A stretch of DNA of 64,000 bases from Alcanivorax sp. 1008 (GCF_020667895.1 NZ_JAFMPS010000002.1:139131-203130); one strand, 5' to 3'; positions 1-9,389 are shown, counted from the first letter of the stretch. Numbers and translations are program-made. Notes: generated from the letters alone by a model not told the origin.

Positions 1-1
1 T

Positions 2-937
2 ATTGCCCTGTTCCCCGAACACGGCACCGATGGCGAAACCCTGATGCGACGCGCCGACATCGCCATGTACGATGCCAAGCAGGCAGGCCACCAGGTGGCG
101 GTATATCAGCCCGGCTGGGATGAGCGTCACCTGCGCCGCTTGTCGCTGGCCCGCGACCTCAAGGAAGCACTGATCAACGAAGATTTGCACCTGCTTTACC
201 AGCCGAAAGCGGCGCTAAGAGATCGCGAACGAATCGGCGCCGAAGCATTGATCCGCTGGCACCACCCCACCCTGGGACCACTGCGTCCGGATGAATTTAT
301 TGTCATTGCCGAAGACGCTGGTCATATCAATCGACTGACCCGCTGGGTGCTGAAAGCCGCCGTGCAGCAGTTGCAGCAATGGCACCGCGAGCACCTGATG
401 GTGCAACTGTCGGTGAATATTTCCGCCAGCGATTTGCAGGATGAAGACCTGCCCGGCTTTATCGCCACCTTGCTGACTAACGCCGAAGTAGAGCCCCAGG
501 CTTTATGTCTGGAAATCACCGAAAGCTCGGTAATGAAAGACGAGTATCAGGGCCACGCCATGCTGGCACGACTAAAAGGCATTGGCCTGCGACTGGCGGT
601 GGATGATTTCGGCACGGGCTATTCGTCCCTGTCGCAACTGAAGCGTATGCCGGTGGACGAACTGAAGATCGACAAATCCTTTGTTCTGAATCTGGACCAC
701 AGCGACGACGATGCGGTGATCGTTCACTCAACCATTGAGCTGGGCCATAACATGGGTCTGGAAGTGGTGGCCGAAGGGGTGGAAAACCGGGAAACCGTCA
801 TGCTGCTGGAAAGTTTTGGTTGCGACATGATTCAGGGCTTCCTGCTGGGCAAACCAATGAGCGCCACCGAGTTAGCGGTGTGGGCCAGAGCATGGCTGGA
901 ACAGCCGCGAATCGGCGAACAGAGTCTGTCGGCCTGA
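2..937 (+). CDS. GGDEF-EAL c-di-GMP phosphodiesterase, 5' end cut by window
   Basis: This is the C-terminal part of a GGDEF–EAL protein that hydrolyses cyclic di-GMP. The reading frame is open from base 2, so the gene starts outside the window. The first residues (…RRADIAMYDAKQAG) are the typical end of a GGDEF domain. The EAL domain follows and looks catalytically intact: EALIRW, NISASDLQ, LEITESSVM, the DDFGTGYSS loop, the lysine in LKIDKSF, EGVE and the final QGFLLGKPM. Activity as a phosphodiesterase is therefore expected. Any sensory domain lies upstream and cannot be seen, and whether the GGDEF half is active cannot be judged from its tail. Confidence 0.93.
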   Translation: MALFPEHGTDGETLMRRADIAMYDAKQAGHQVAVYQPGWDERHLRRLSLARDLKEALINEDLHLLYQPKAALRDRERIGAEALIRWHHPTLGPLRPDEFIVIAEDAGHINRLTRWVLKAAVQQLQQWHREHLMVQLSVNISASDLQDEDLPGFIATLLTNAEVEPQALCLEITESSVMKDEYQGHAMLARLKGIGLRLAVDDFGTGYSSLSQLKRMPVDELKIDKSFVLNLDHSDDDAVIVHSTIELGHNMGLEVVAEGVENRETVMLLESFGCDMIQGFLLGKPMSATELAVWARAWLEQPRIGEQSLSA

Positions 938-992
938 CAGAAACATCTCCCGCTCTGCTACACTCGCGCTTCATTTTCCACCCGGCTCCGTC

Positions 993-2888
993 ATGATCCA
1001 GCTTGAAAGCCTGCGCCTGCGACGCGGCCCCGATATTCTTCTCGACCACGCCAGCATGACCCTGCACGGTGGTTGGAAAATCGGCCTGACCGGTCGCAAT
1101 GGTTGCGGTAAAAGCTCCCTGTTCGCCCTGCTCAGCGGCCATCTTGAAGCGGACGCTGGCAGCCTGTCCGTGCCCGCAGACTGGCGCATGGCGATCATGG
1201 CTCAGGAAGTCCCGGCGCTGGACCAGCCCGCCATCGACTATGTGCTGGATGGCAACACACCGCTGCGCGCCGCGGAACAGGCCCTGCGTGATGCGGAAGC
1301 CAGTGCTGACGGCATGGCCATTGGTCATGCCCATGAAAAACTCGATGCCCTTAATGCCTGGTCACTACCCGCCCGCGCCGCTGAAGTGCTGGCCGGTCTG
1401 GGTTTTGCCGCTGACGCGCAAAACAATCCGGTGGCCAGCTTCTCCGGTGGCTGGCGCATGCGCCTTAATCTGGCCCGGGTGCTGCTGGCGGATGCCGACC
1501 TGCTGCTGCTCGACGAACCCACCAACCACCTGGATCTGGATGCGGTGCTGTGGCTGCAGGACTGGCTGCAACAGGCACCGCAAACCCTGCTGCTGATTTC
1601 CCACGACCGGGATTTTCTCGACGCCACCATCAGCCATATTCTGCATATCGAACAGCAGCGCCTGACCCTGTACAGCGGCAACTATTCCGCCTTCGAACGG
1701 CAGCGGGCCGAGCGCATGGCCCAGCAAACCCATGTGTACGAAAAACAAAAAGCCCAGGCCGCTCACCTGCAAAAATTTATCGACCGCTTTCGCGCCCAGG
1801 CCACCAAAGCCCGGCAAGCACAAAGCCGTCTGAAGGCACTGGCGAAACTGGAATTAATTGCCCCCGCCCATGCGGAAGACGGTTTCAGTTTCAGCTTCCC
1901 CAAACCGCTCAAACTGCCCAACCCCATGCTCGATCTGGTCAAGGTGCAGTGCGGTTATGGCGACACGGCCATCCTTCATGATGTGACCTTTTCTATCCGC
2001 CCGGAAAGCCGCCTTGGTCTGCTCGGCCCCAACGGCGCGGGCAAATCCACCCTGATCAAAACTCTGGCCACCCAGCTGCCCGCCCTGAGCGGCAAGTTCA
2101 CCGTTGGCCCGGAACTGGTGATCGGTTATTTCCATCAGCAACAGGTGGACGCCCTGCCCCAGGACAAAACTGCCTTTGCCCTGATGCAACTGGCCCAGCC
2201 GAAATGGGAAGAGCTACAGGTACGCAAAGAGCTGGGCCGATTTGGTTTCCACGGCGACGACGCCTTTGCCGAAGTGAAACGTTTTTCCGGCGGCGAAAAA
2301 TCACGCCTTGCGCTGGCCCTGCTGGTGCAACAAAAGCCAGCACTGCTATTGCTTGATGAGCCGGCCAACCACCTTGATCTGGATATGCGCGAAGCGCTGA
2401 CCATGGCGCTGCAGGAATTTGAAGGCGCGGTGATACTGGTTTCCCACGACCGGCACCTGCTGGAAACCACCGTCGACGAACTGGTGCTGGTGGCCAACGG
2501 CACAGTAACGAAATGGGAGGGTGATCTGGATGACTACGCCCGCTGGCTGCGTGAACGCAACAAGCAAACCAGCAGCGTCAGCGACAGCCCCGCCGGCACC
2601 AGTGACAACAAACTCAAGCGCCAGCAGGCGGCCCAGAAACGGGCCAACCTGCGGCCACTGAAACAGGCCGCCGACAAGCTGGAAAAGCAGCTGGAGAAAC
2701 TGCAGCAGCAGCTCGCTGAAGTAGAAACCAAATTAGGTGATGAAGCGCTCTATCAGGCGGATCAGAAAGCCACCTTAAATGACCTGCTGGCCCGTCAGGG
2801 CACCCTGCGCAAGCAATGTGAAAGCGTGGAAGGCGACTGGCTGGAAGCCATGACCGCACTGGAAGAGGCCGAGCAAGCGGAAGACTAG
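993..2888 (+). CDS. yheS: ABC-F family ATPase, YheS-like
   Basis: A 631-residue protein with two ABC ATPase domains in one chain and no membrane segments, the ABC-F layout of ribosome-associated translation factors. Domain 1 has Walker A GRNGCGKSS (about residue 34), signature FSGGWRMRLNLAR and Walker B LLLLDEPTNHLD. Domain 2 has GPNGAGKST (about 346), RFSGGEKSRLALA and LLLLDEPANHLD. A basic linker separates them, and a C-terminal coiled coil rich in K, Q and E spans about residues 540–631. The length and N-terminus (MIQLESLRLRRG) fit YheS rather than Uup or EttA. It starts 55 bases after the EAL gene. The exact ribosomal role of YheS is not well known. Confidence 0.92.
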   Translation: MIQLESLRLRRGPDILLDHASMTLHGGWKIGLTGRNGCGKSSLFALLSGHLEADAGSLSVPADWRMAIMAQEVPALDQPAIDYVLDGNTPLRAAEQALRDAEASADGMAIGHAHEKLDALNAWSLPARAAEVLAGLGFAADAQNNPVASFSGGWRMRLNLARVLLADADLLLLDEPTNHLDLDAVLWLQDWLQQAPQTLLLISHDRDFLDATISHILHIEQQRLTLYSGNYSAFERQRAERMAQQTHVYEKQKAQAAHLQKFIDRFRAQATKARQAQSRLKALAKLELIAPAHAEDGFSFSFPKPLKLPNPMLDLVKVQCGYGDTAILHDVTFSIRPESRLGLLGPNGAGKSTLIKTLATQLPALSGKFTVGPELVIGYFHQQQVDALPQDKTAFALMQLAQPKWEELQVRKELGRFGFHGDDAFAEVKRFSGGEKSRLALALLVQQKPALLLLDEPANHLDLDMREALTMALQEFEGAVILVSHDRHLLETTVDELVLVANGTVTKWEGDLDDYARWLRERNKQTSSVSDSPAGTSDNKLKRQQAAQKRANLRPLKQAADKLEKQLEKLQQQLAEVETKLGDEALYQADQKATLNDLLARQGTLRKQCESVEGDWLEAMTALEEAEQAED

Positions 2889-2988
2889 AGGAAAACTGAT
2901 AGCGCCGATCAGGGATTGACCAGACCCACAGCTGGCAGGACACTCCTATCACCAGCGTCACCCAAAATAATAAACCGGGAGAGCCATA

Positions 2989-3300
2989 ATGAAGCCAGTT
3001 GCCCTTGTTACCACCATTACCACCTTCGCTGCCGCCCTTACCTTGCTGCCCGCCAGCGCCCTGGCACTGGATATGAGCCAGCAGCAGTTCATTGATTACT
3101 CCGCAGAGCAGCACTGCCTGAACCAGAAGCTGTGGGACCAACCGGCACAGCTGGAAGCAGAGCTGATCAAGCTGGAGGAAAAGTACGGCATCAGTGAAGA
3201 CGACCTTGATGCGCTGGATGAGCTAACCGCCAAGTACAACGCCGACGCCACTATTCAGCCGCAGATTGAAGAAAAAGCACTGGCGCTTTGTCCTAGATAG
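2989..3300 (+). CDS. small exported protein of unknown function
   Basis: A 103-residue protein with a clear Sec signal peptide: basic start MKP, a hydrophobic core, and a likely signal peptidase I site after ASALA near residue 26. The mature part of about 77 residues is acidic and helical-looking, with one cysteine near its start (EQHCLNQK) and one near its end (LCPR), which could form a disulfide in the periplasm. A GGGAGAG-like ribosome binding site lies just before the ATG. I do not recognise the family. It stands alone between the ABC-F gene and the convergent DUF502 gene. Confidence 0.75.
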   Translation: MKPVALVTTITTFAAALTLLPASALALDMSQQQFIDYSAEQHCLNQKLWDQPAQLEAELIKLEEKYGISEDDLDALDELTAKYNADATIQPQIEEKALALCPR

Positions 3301-3331
3301 AAAGGCCCTGGATAATAGGCAGAAGCCCATC

Positions 3332-3964
3332 CTAACGGGGCAGCTGGCCGATCAGTGCAGAAGTACCCGCGCCGCAGGCAATCACACTCTTCATCATCTG
3401 CTCCACCCGGATCTCCGGGTGGAACTCCACCAGATCCGTACTGACGTGATAGATAAAACCGGTGGTCGGATTCGGCCCAGTGGGCACGAATACGCTCACC
3501 CGGCCATCCTCATGGCGCGACGTCACCAGACCCAGCACGGACACCTCCACCTGACGGCCATACAGCCACACTCTGGCCACTTCACCGCGCTTGAATGGCG
3601 AGTCATTACTATTGCCCAATAACTGCGCCGTGATTTCACGCACACTGCGATAGCCGGGCACGCGCACCATCAGCACTTCTTCCGCACGCAGCCACAACCA
3701 GGCACCAAGACGGGTTGCCACCAAAGTGCCAATCAAAAAACACAACAGAATCAGCAGCGCTATCACGATCAAATCCGCCAGCACTTTGGGCAAACCAAAG
3801 GTGGCAATAACCGGGCCGGTAAAGGGTGAGATCAGCCCGCTGGCCGCATCATATATCCAGCTAAAAATAGTGCCGACAATCACCATGGGCAGCAGGATCA
3901 GCAAGCCGCCCGCCAGCGAGCGGCGAACGATCATGGAAAAACGACTTTCAGGAACTTCAGTCAT
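3332..3964 (-). CDS. DUF502 family membrane protein
   Basis: A 210-residue protein with two predicted membrane segments near residues 14–36 and 57–80, then a soluble domain with the DUF502 hallmarks: a VPGYRSVREITAQL stretch near the membrane and the conserved FVPTGPNPTTGFI segment. Family members are conserved bacterial membrane proteins without a firm biochemical role. Its start is 8 bases downstream of the greB stop, on the same strand, so the two are probably co-transcribed. Confidence 0.88.
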   Translation of the reverse strand: MTEVPESRFSMIVRRSLAGGLLILLPMVIVGTIFSWIYDAASGLISPFTGPVIATFGLPKVLADLIVIALLILLCFLIGTLVATRLGAWLWLRAEEVLMVRVPGYRSVREITAQLLGNSNDSPFKRGEVARVWLYGRQVEVSVLGLVTSRHEDGRVSVFVPTGPNPTTGFIYHVSTDLVEFHPEIRVEQMMKSVIACGAGTSALIGQLPR

Positions 3965-3972
3965 AGTGGAGC

Positions 3973-4476
3973 CTAATCCTGCTGGTAACGAATGCCGCTA
4001 ATGTACCAGAGCTTGGCACCGGAAGGCGTATCAACTTCAGCCTCATCATCCACCTGTTTTTTTAACAGCGCGCGGGCTAATGGTGAATCGATACTGATAT
4101 AGCCAAGCTTGCCATCAGTTTCATCCGGGCCCACCAGACGGAAGGTGGACTGCACGCCGTCTTCGTCCTCCAGCGTTACCCAGGCACCGAAAAACACCCG
4201 GCTTTGATCCGCAGGTGGGCGGTCCACCACATTCATGTCGTCCAGACGCTTGCTCAGAAAACGAATACGGCTATCAATCTCGCGTAGCATCTTTTTGCCA
4301 TATATGTACTCCGCATTTTCCGAACGGTCGCCCTGGGCAGCGGCCTCCTGCACGGAACGGGTCACCTCCGGGCGTTTCACCTTCCACAGGTGCTGCAACT
4401 CTTCATTCATCGCCCGATAGCCTTGCGGGGTGATGTATTTGGAAGCCGGTGTGCTGGGAGGTCGCCAACGGGACAT
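3973..4476 (-). CDS. greB: transcription elongation factor GreB
   Basis: A 167-residue GreA/GreB family protein. These factors enter the RNA polymerase secondary channel and stimulate cleavage of backtracked RNA. The N-terminal coiled coil carries the acidic tip and basic patch typical of GreB (QGDRSENAEYIYGKK, about residues 49–63). The C-terminal FKBP-like domain follows from about residue 90 (FFGAWVTLEDEDG, ISIDSPLARALL). The full family length is present. It is divergent from the SDR gene at 4551, with about 75 bases between the two start codons for both promoters. Confidence 0.95.
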   Translation of the reverse strand: MSRWRPPSTPASKYITPQGYRAMNEELQHLWKVKRPEVTRSVQEAAAQGDRSENAEYIYGKKMLREIDSRIRFLSKRLDDMNVVDRPPADQSRVFFGAWVTLEDEDGVQSTFRLVGPDETDGKLGYISIDSPLARALLKKQVDDEAEVDTPSGAKLWYISGIRYQQD

Positions 4477-4550
4477 TGCGCCAGATCAACTCATGGTTTG
4501 AACAATGCTGCCAGTATGGCTATCCCGAAACACGACGCAAGGAGATCGCC

Positions 4551-5306
4551 ATGTTTGCCAAGGACACCGTTGCACTGGTTACCGGAGCTGCCACTGGCAT
4601 TGGCTATGCCGCTGCGGCTGCCTATAGCAAGGCCGGATGTCGGGTAGTGGTATCAGACCGTGATACCGAGCGCGGTGAGGCCGCTGCCGCTGAACTGCGC
4701 CGCACTGGCGCCGATGCGATCTTTATTGCCTGCGATGTCAGCGACCCGGAGCAAGTCCGCGCCATGCATGGGGAAATCATGGAGCTATTCGGTCGCCTGG
4801 ATGTGGCCTGTAATAACGCCGGCATCGAAGGCGAGCAGGCGCCCACCGCAGAGTCCTCGCTGGATAACTTTGACCGGGTAATCAGTATCAACCTGCGCGG
4901 CCTGTTCGTGTGCATGCAGGAACAATTGAAGATCATGCAGAAACAAGGCAGCGGCGCCATCGTCAATCTGGCCTCAGTGGCCGGGTTGATCGGCTTCGCC
5001 GGGTTACCCGCCTACTGCGCCTCGAAAGGCGGTGTGGTTCAGCTGACCAAAACTGCCGCGCTGGAATATGCCACCAGCGGCGTCCGGGTAAATGCCATCT
5101 GCCCCGGCGCCATCAAAACGGAAATGATTGACCGGATCACCCATCAGGACCCGGAAACCGAAAAAGCCTTTGATGCGCTGCACCCCATGAACCGCATGGG
5201 CACAGTACAAGAGGTCGCCGACACCATCGTCTGGATCACCTCGCCGCAGGCCGGCTTCATTACTGGTCAGGCACTGGCGGTGGACGGCGGCATGGTGGCG
5301 CGCTGA
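4551..5306 (+). CDS. short-chain dehydrogenase/reductase (FabG-like)
   Basis: A 251-residue classical SDR. It has the cofactor-binding TGAATGIG motif near the N-terminus, the NNAG motif, and a YCASK active site with the preceding catalytic serine, and it ends in ITGQALAVDGG as FabG-like enzymes do. It should reduce or oxidise a carbonyl/hydroxyl group using NAD(P)H; the substrate cannot be told from sequence. The start at 4551 is chosen because AAGGAG lies six bases upstream and the residues fit the family start; the frame is open further upstream. Its 3' end overlaps the convergent AraC gene by 40 bases. Confidence 0.92.
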   Translation: MFAKDTVALVTGAATGIGYAAAAAYSKAGCRVVVSDRDTERGEAAAAELRRTGADAIFIACDVSDPEQVRAMHGEIMELFGRLDVACNNAGIEGEQAPTAESSLDNFDRVISINLRGLFVCMQEQLKIMQKQGSGAIVNLASVAGLIGFAGLPAYCASKGGVVQLTKTAALEYATSGVRVNAICPGAIKTEMIDRITHQDPETEKAFDALHPMNRMGTVQEVADTIVWITSPQAGFITGQALAVDGGMVAR

Positions 5307-6307
5307 TTCCGCCGCCACTTTGCCGGAGATAGGTCAAACCATTGCCGGAATGCGCGATTGAAAGAACTCTGCTCGGCAAAGCCGAGCAGCATGGTTATTT
5401 CCACTAGCGACAACGACACGTCAGTCAGATAGGTCTGCGCCAGCTCCTGCCGAGTGCGATCGAGCAACCCCTGAAAAGACTGTCCTTCCTCCCTCAGTCG
5501 GCGCTGCAAGGTTCGCGTCGACATAGCCATTTCATCTGCCACATCTGCCAGCGCCGCTCGAGCAGCCGGCAATAGTCGCAATATCACTTGCTGCACCTGA
5601 AGCGCAAAAAATTGACCGCCAGGCAGCGCACTACTCAATGCCAATGACTGCCGATCAAGCAACGCCCTTAAGGACGGGTTTGCTGTCTGCAGCGGAATAT
5701 CCAGATAGGCCGCAGGGAAACGCACTCTCACATAAGGTGCTGCGAATATCACCCGGCAACCAAAAAATGCCTCATAAACCTGCGGCTGGGCCGGTGCCGG
5801 ACTCGAGAATGCCACCTCCACCGGCCCTGGTGCGCTGGGTGCCAACTGACGCATATAGCTAACCAGCGCGGAAATAGCGGTTTCGTCTGTTAGTAGCCCC
5901 GGACTGTTGCGGCCGGCTAGTGGCCAGCCAAGCTCAGCGGTACTTCCGCGAATGCTGATGCGCGCCATCTGGATGCCGTAAAACAATGCCTCAAAGCGCT
6001 GGTAAGCATGGAGCGCCTGACCAACGTTATCGCTGGCAGCTACCAGATAGCCCAGCACACCAACTCGCTCGGTACTGATACAGGCGCCAATTTCCAAGCC
6101 ACGCCCGTCACCGGGATGGACCGCTTCGGCCCGCTGCAGCAGCTCTCGCCACTGTGCCAGAGGCACTGGATCGCCGGGCCCATAGCGCTGCACCGCAGCC
6201 CGAAGGGACGGTGCGCTCAGTTGATAGCGATCCAGCCAGTCGATAAGGACTCGAACGTAGGAGCCATTAACGCGAATGGCAGAGGGCATGGAAGAGTAAG
6301 GCGACAT
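5267..6307 (-). CDS. AraC family regulator with arabinose-binding-type N-domain
   Basis: A 346-residue regulator. The N-terminal about 200 residues match the 'Arabinose_bd' ligand domain common in lipid and alkane degraders (VGVLGYLVAASDNVGQAL, AVIFAAP-like segment). The C-terminal AraC DNA-binding domain has two helix-turn-helix units (ADEMAMSTRTLQRRLREEG, then ITMLLGFAEQSSFNRAFRQW). It is divergent from the hydroxylase gene at 6396 and convergent with the SDR gene. The hydroxylase and perhaps the SDR are the best candidates for its targets; this is inferred from position only. Confidence 0.93.
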   Translation of the reverse strand: MSPYSSMPSAIRVNGSYVRVLIDWLDRYQLSAPSLRAAVQRYGPGDPVPLAQWRELLQRAEAVHPGDGRGLEIGACISTERVGVLGYLVAASDNVGQALHAYQRFEALFYGIQMARISIRGSTAELGWPLAGRNSPGLLTDETAISALVSYMRQLAPSAPGPVEVAFSSPAPAQPQVYEAFFGCRVIFAAPYVRVRFPAAYLDIPLQTANPSLRALLDRQSLALSSALPGGQFFALQVQQVILRLLPAARAALADVADEMAMSTRTLQRRLREEGQSFQGLLDRTRQELAQTYLTDVSLSLVEITMLLGFAEQSSFNRAFRQWFDLSPAKWRRNQRATMPPSTASA

Positions 6308-6395
6308 GGCGTGATTAGATAAAATTTAGGCGGGATCCGTCAATCTCAAATATGGCCGAGGTCATAGCATTGTCAGGTCACTCAGGAGGCCCACA

Positions 6396-7328
6396 ATGGA
6401 CCCAATCGAATTTGCTATTGCCGCCTATCAAGCCGCCGACCCTAAACAACTGATTCTGGTCGCCATGCTGCCGTTATTTTCCCTCACCGTCGTGCTGGAG
6501 GCCTGGCGATTCCGGCACACAGACATCTACAGCCTGAAGGACTCCGCTGCCAGCATGGCACTCGGGGTTGGCTATGTGTTGCTGGAAGTGGTGGTCAACG
6601 CATTATTTGTCTTTACGGTTCTGAATTGGGTTTATCAGTATCGGCTGATGACCATTGAGATCACGCCGCTTACATTTATCGGGCTGTACCTGCTGATTGA
6701 CCTGCTGTTCTACGGCTACCATGTGGTGGCGCACAAAGTACGCTGGTTCTGGGCCACCCATGTGGTTCACCACGCATCCGAACACATGAACTTCACCACC
6801 GCCGGGCGGCAGAGCATCCTCTACGCCTTCAGCGGTCTGTTCATGTTTTTTACGCCGGCCATCCTGCTCGGCTTCGACCCGGTCTGGACCATGTTTGCGC
6901 TGGCCTTGAATCTATCCTACCAGTGGTTCATTCACACCCAGTGGGTCTACAAGCTTCCGCGACCCATTGAGTTTATTTTCAACACACCATCGCATCACCG
7001 TGTTCACCACGGACGCAACCCGGAATATATCGACCGCAATTTTGCCGGCACGCTAATTATCTGGGACCGACTGTTCGGCACTTTTGTTGAAGAGCGTGAA
7101 GATCTGCCGCCGGAATATGGCATCACCCGGCCGATTCATAGCTACAACCCGGTGACCCTGACTTTGCATGAATTTATCGCCATGTTCCGCGACGTGGGCA
7201 GACCAGGGACCTTGTGGCTACGACTGAAACACCTATGGGCAGGCCCGGAGTGGCAGCGGCCGGAAACAGACACGCAGGACGCCGTGGCCAGCCAAGCCGG
7301 TCAACCGCAGCAACGTCTTACACCATAG
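6396..7328 (+). CDS. sterol desaturase / fatty acid hydroxylase superfamily membrane enzyme
   Basis: A 310-residue integral membrane di-iron enzyme. The histidine clusters of the superfamily are present: HVVAHK, HVVHHASEHMNF and SHHRVHHGRN, plus hydrophobic stretches for about four membrane spans. Members hydroxylate or desaturate lipids, sterols or ether lipids using O2; the substrate here is unknown. A strong ribosome binding site (CAGGAGG) precedes the ATG. It is divergent from the AraC regulator and overlaps the end of the convergent DUF2236 gene by 11 bases. Confidence 0.92.
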   Translation: MDPIEFAIAAYQAADPKQLILVAMLPLFSLTVVLEAWRFRHTDIYSLKDSAASMALGVGYVLLEVVVNALFVFTVLNWVYQYRLMTIEITPLTFIGLYLLIDLLFYGYHVVAHKVRWFWATHVVHHASEHMNFTTAGRQSILYAFSGLFMFFTPAILLGFDPVWTMFALALNLSYQWFIHTQWVYKLPRPIEFIFNTPSHHRVHHGRNPEYIDRNFAGTLIIWDRLFGTFVEEREDLPPEYGITRPIHSYNPVTLTLHEFIAMFRDVGRPGTLWLRLKHLWAGPEWQRPETDTQDAVASQAGQPQQRLTP

Positions 7329-8193
7329 ATTTGCTGTTGCGCAGGCGCTGACGGAAATCCCGCATCAGCAATAGTGTTGGCGCCTGTCGCACCACGCGGG
7401 GAACAAACCGGTTAACACGGAACACCAGCGACAGCACCCGCTGAAAACGCCGCTGCTGCGCATCGCTCCACTGCAGGTGCATCTGCTCGCGCATCTCTGC
7501 GGGCAGAAAGCCCGCGGTGACAAAGCGGTTAAAGCGACCAAATATCAGTTTTATGGGAGCGGGCATAAAGTTCAGATCAGCAATATCCAGCAGCACCCCG
7601 CGAATATAATCATCGATCTGCAGGTTCTTCAGATTTTCCTGCCAATAGGCATCGAACTCGTCCAGCGTCGCCGGCCACATATCCGCACGCACCTGCAAGG
7701 TGGTACCCAGCGGCTCAGCCAGCCTGTACAGCTCCTGCGCCTGCTCACGGCTCAGTTTGCCATGCATCTTTTCCAGCAAATCCGCATAGCCCCAGTACAA
7801 ACAGGCGGCCACCCATAACTGCAGCTGCGGATCAAAGGCGTTGTACTTCACCGGCGAGTCGTCCGTGGAGCGCACCTGGGCGTGGGAGCGATTGACCGCC
7901 ATGCGATAGGCCTGCTTCTCCTCGTCATTACCCAGCATGGCCACCGCCAGATAGGTCAGCGTGGTGCGCGTGCGTTTGAAGGGATGATGGAAAACGGAGC
8001 CACTGGTCACCCGGCTTTCCGCTACGCCGTAGCCCACCGGTGGCAGAGCCAGCTGCATGATGATGTTGGCGCCCGCCGCCACCAAACCCACCGCATCCAG
8101 AATCCCCGGGAATCGCTTATCCCACTCGCGAGCGGTAAGCGGCGCGGGCCACTGGGTTTGTAGCGACGAAACGGGAGCATTCATGGACAGCAC
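7318..8193 (-). CDS. DUF2236 (MpaB/rubber oxygenase-like) oxygenase
   Basis: A 291-residue protein of the DUF2236 family, which includes fungal MpaB and the haem-dependent latex-clearing protein Lcp. Family segments seen are FHHPFKRTRTTLTYL, a conserved RMAVNRSHAQVRS and DPQLQLWVAACLYWGY. Such proteins are thought to be oxygenases acting on terpenoid or lipid chains; the substrate here is unknown. No signal peptide is obvious. A 7-bp palindrome with arms 21 bp apart lies just upstream (8202–8229) and may be its operator. Confidence 0.85.
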   Translation of the reverse strand: MLSMNAPVSSLQTQWPAPLTAREWDKRFPGILDAVGLVAAGANIIMQLALPPVGYGVAESRVTSGSVFHHPFKRTRTTLTYLAVAMLGNDEEKQAYRMAVNRSHAQVRSTDDSPVKYNAFDPQLQLWVAACLYWGYADLLEKMHGKLSREQAQELYRLAEPLGTTLQVRADMWPATLDEFDAYWQENLKNLQIDDYIRGVLLDIADLNFMPAPIKLIFGRFNRFVTAGFLPAEMREQMHLQWSDAQQRRFQRVLSLVFRVNRFVPRVVRQAPTLLLMRDFRQRLRNSKSMV

Positions 8194-8201
8194 CTGACTG
8201 A

Positions 8202-8229
8202 GTGATACAAATTAAAGAAAACGTATCAC
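8202..8229. promoter_or_regulatory. operator-like inverted repeat upstream of the DUF2236 gene
   Basis: Perfect 7-bp arms GTGATAC (8202–8208) and GTATCAC (8223–8229), separated by an A-rich 14-base spacer. The centre-to-centre distance is 21 bp, two helical turns, as expected for a dimeric repressor. It lies 9–36 bases before the DUF2236 start codon, a place where it would overlap the promoter. The regulator is not identified. Confidence 0.4.
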
Positions 8230-8279
8230 CCGCTCTTTGGCGGCACAATGCCACGAAATGCAGATAAATATTTACCAGG

Positions 8280-9347
8280 CTAACCCGGCGTCAGCTCTGA
8301 CAGCTGCTGCGCCAACTCTCGCACCAGCTCGGCGGCAGCCACCTTGCGGCAGCCAGTCACATTCTGCCCGGCCCACAATGGCGAGAAATCACTACTGCCC
8401 TGCTGCTCCGCCGCCTTGCGCAGCGCCGTAATCGCCGTGCCCGCCAAAGGAAACTGGGGCACCCGCCGACTCATGGGCCCCTGCTCGCGCATCAGCCGGT
8501 TAACGATGCCACGGGCGGGACGGCCACTGAAAAGATTAGTCAGCGCCGTGACCTGCGCCGCAGGTTCCTGCAAGGCAGCCTGATGCAGCGCCGAAATGCG
8601 CGACTCATCGCACAACAAAAACGCGGTGCCCAGTTGCGCCGCCACCGCGCCTAACTGCAACGCCGCCGCAATGCCTGCCCCATCAGCAATGCCACCAGCG
8701 GCCACCACCGGCAACTGCACCGCGCGGACTATCTGTGGCAGCAAGGCAAAAGTGCCCACCTGCGTATTGATATCATCATCCAGAAACATGCCCCGGTGGC
8801 CGCCCGCTTCCACACCCTGAGCGATGATCACGTCGGCGCCATTGGCCTCCAGCCAACGGGCCTCCTCCACCGTAGTCGCCGACGCCATCACCAGCGCGCC
8901 CCAACCATTAACCCGGTCAAGCAGCTCCGCCTCCGGCAAACCGAAATGAAAACTCACCACCGGCGGCTGGAACGGCTCCACCAGATCCGCCACATCATGA
9001 TTGAACGGCTGACGCTGCGGCCCCTGCGGAATCTGCAAAGGATCAATATTGAACTCACGGAAATAGGCCGCCAGTGAGGCCCGCCACGCCACCTCTTTCT
9101 GGTCGTCCACCGTGGGCGGTGTGTGGCAGAAGAAATTCAGGTTATAGGGTTTGCTGGTGCGCGCGGTCAGCCAGGCCAGCTGCTTCTGCAACACCTCCGC
9201 CGACAACATGGCACAGGGCAAACCACCCAGACCGCCCGCCTCGGACACCGCCAGCGTTAACGCCGCGTCCTGGGCACCGGCCATGGGGGACTGCAGGATG
9301 GGCAGGTCGATGGCGAACAGTTCGCGGGCAGTAATACGGGTTTTCAC
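8280..9347 (-). CDS. nitronate monooxygenase family flavoenzyme
   Basis: A 355-residue FMN enzyme of the NMO (2-nitropropane dioxygenase) family with a TIM-barrel pattern: LPILQSPMAGAQD at the start, GVEAGGHRGMF, the FMN-phosphate region AAGGIADGAGIAAAL and GTAFLLCDES. Family members oxidise nitronates or act as related flavin oxidoreductases. The start is GTG at 9347, with AAGGAGC a few bases upstream. The start codon and ribosome binding site lie inside a 44-bp direct repeat whose other copy lies at the end of the MAPEG gene (15824–15867), so this gene probably once followed MAPEG directly. Confidence 0.9.
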   Translation of the reverse strand: MKTRITARELFAIDLPILQSPMAGAQDAALTLAVSEAGGLGGLPCAMLSAEVLQKQLAWLTARTSKPYNLNFFCHTPPTVDDQKEVAWRASLAAYFREFNIDPLQIPQGPQRQPFNHDVADLVEPFQPPVVSFHFGLPEAELLDRVNGWGALVMASATTVEEARWLEANGADVIIAQGVEAGGHRGMFLDDDINTQVGTFALLPQIVRAVQLPVVAAGGIADGAGIAAALQLGAVAAQLGTAFLLCDESRISALHQAALQEPAAQVTALTNLFSGRPARGIVNRLMREQGPMSRRVPQFPLAGTAITALRKAAEQQGSSDFSPLWAGQNVTGCRKVAAAELVRELAQQLSELTPG

Positions 9348-9367
9348 AGTCAGCTCCTTACAGCATC
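9324..9367. repeat. 44-bp direct repeat, left copy
   Basis: Matches 15824–15867 at 40 of 44 positions, same orientation, including 21 identical bases in a row at its right end (9347–9367). This copy holds the first eight codons of the nitronate monooxygenase gene, its ribosome binding site, and upstream of that ATG CTG TAA on the minus strand. ATG CTG TAA are also the last two codons and stop of MAPEG in the right copy. Confidence 0.9.
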
Positions 9368-9389
9368 AAACTGGCGAACTATCCTGACG

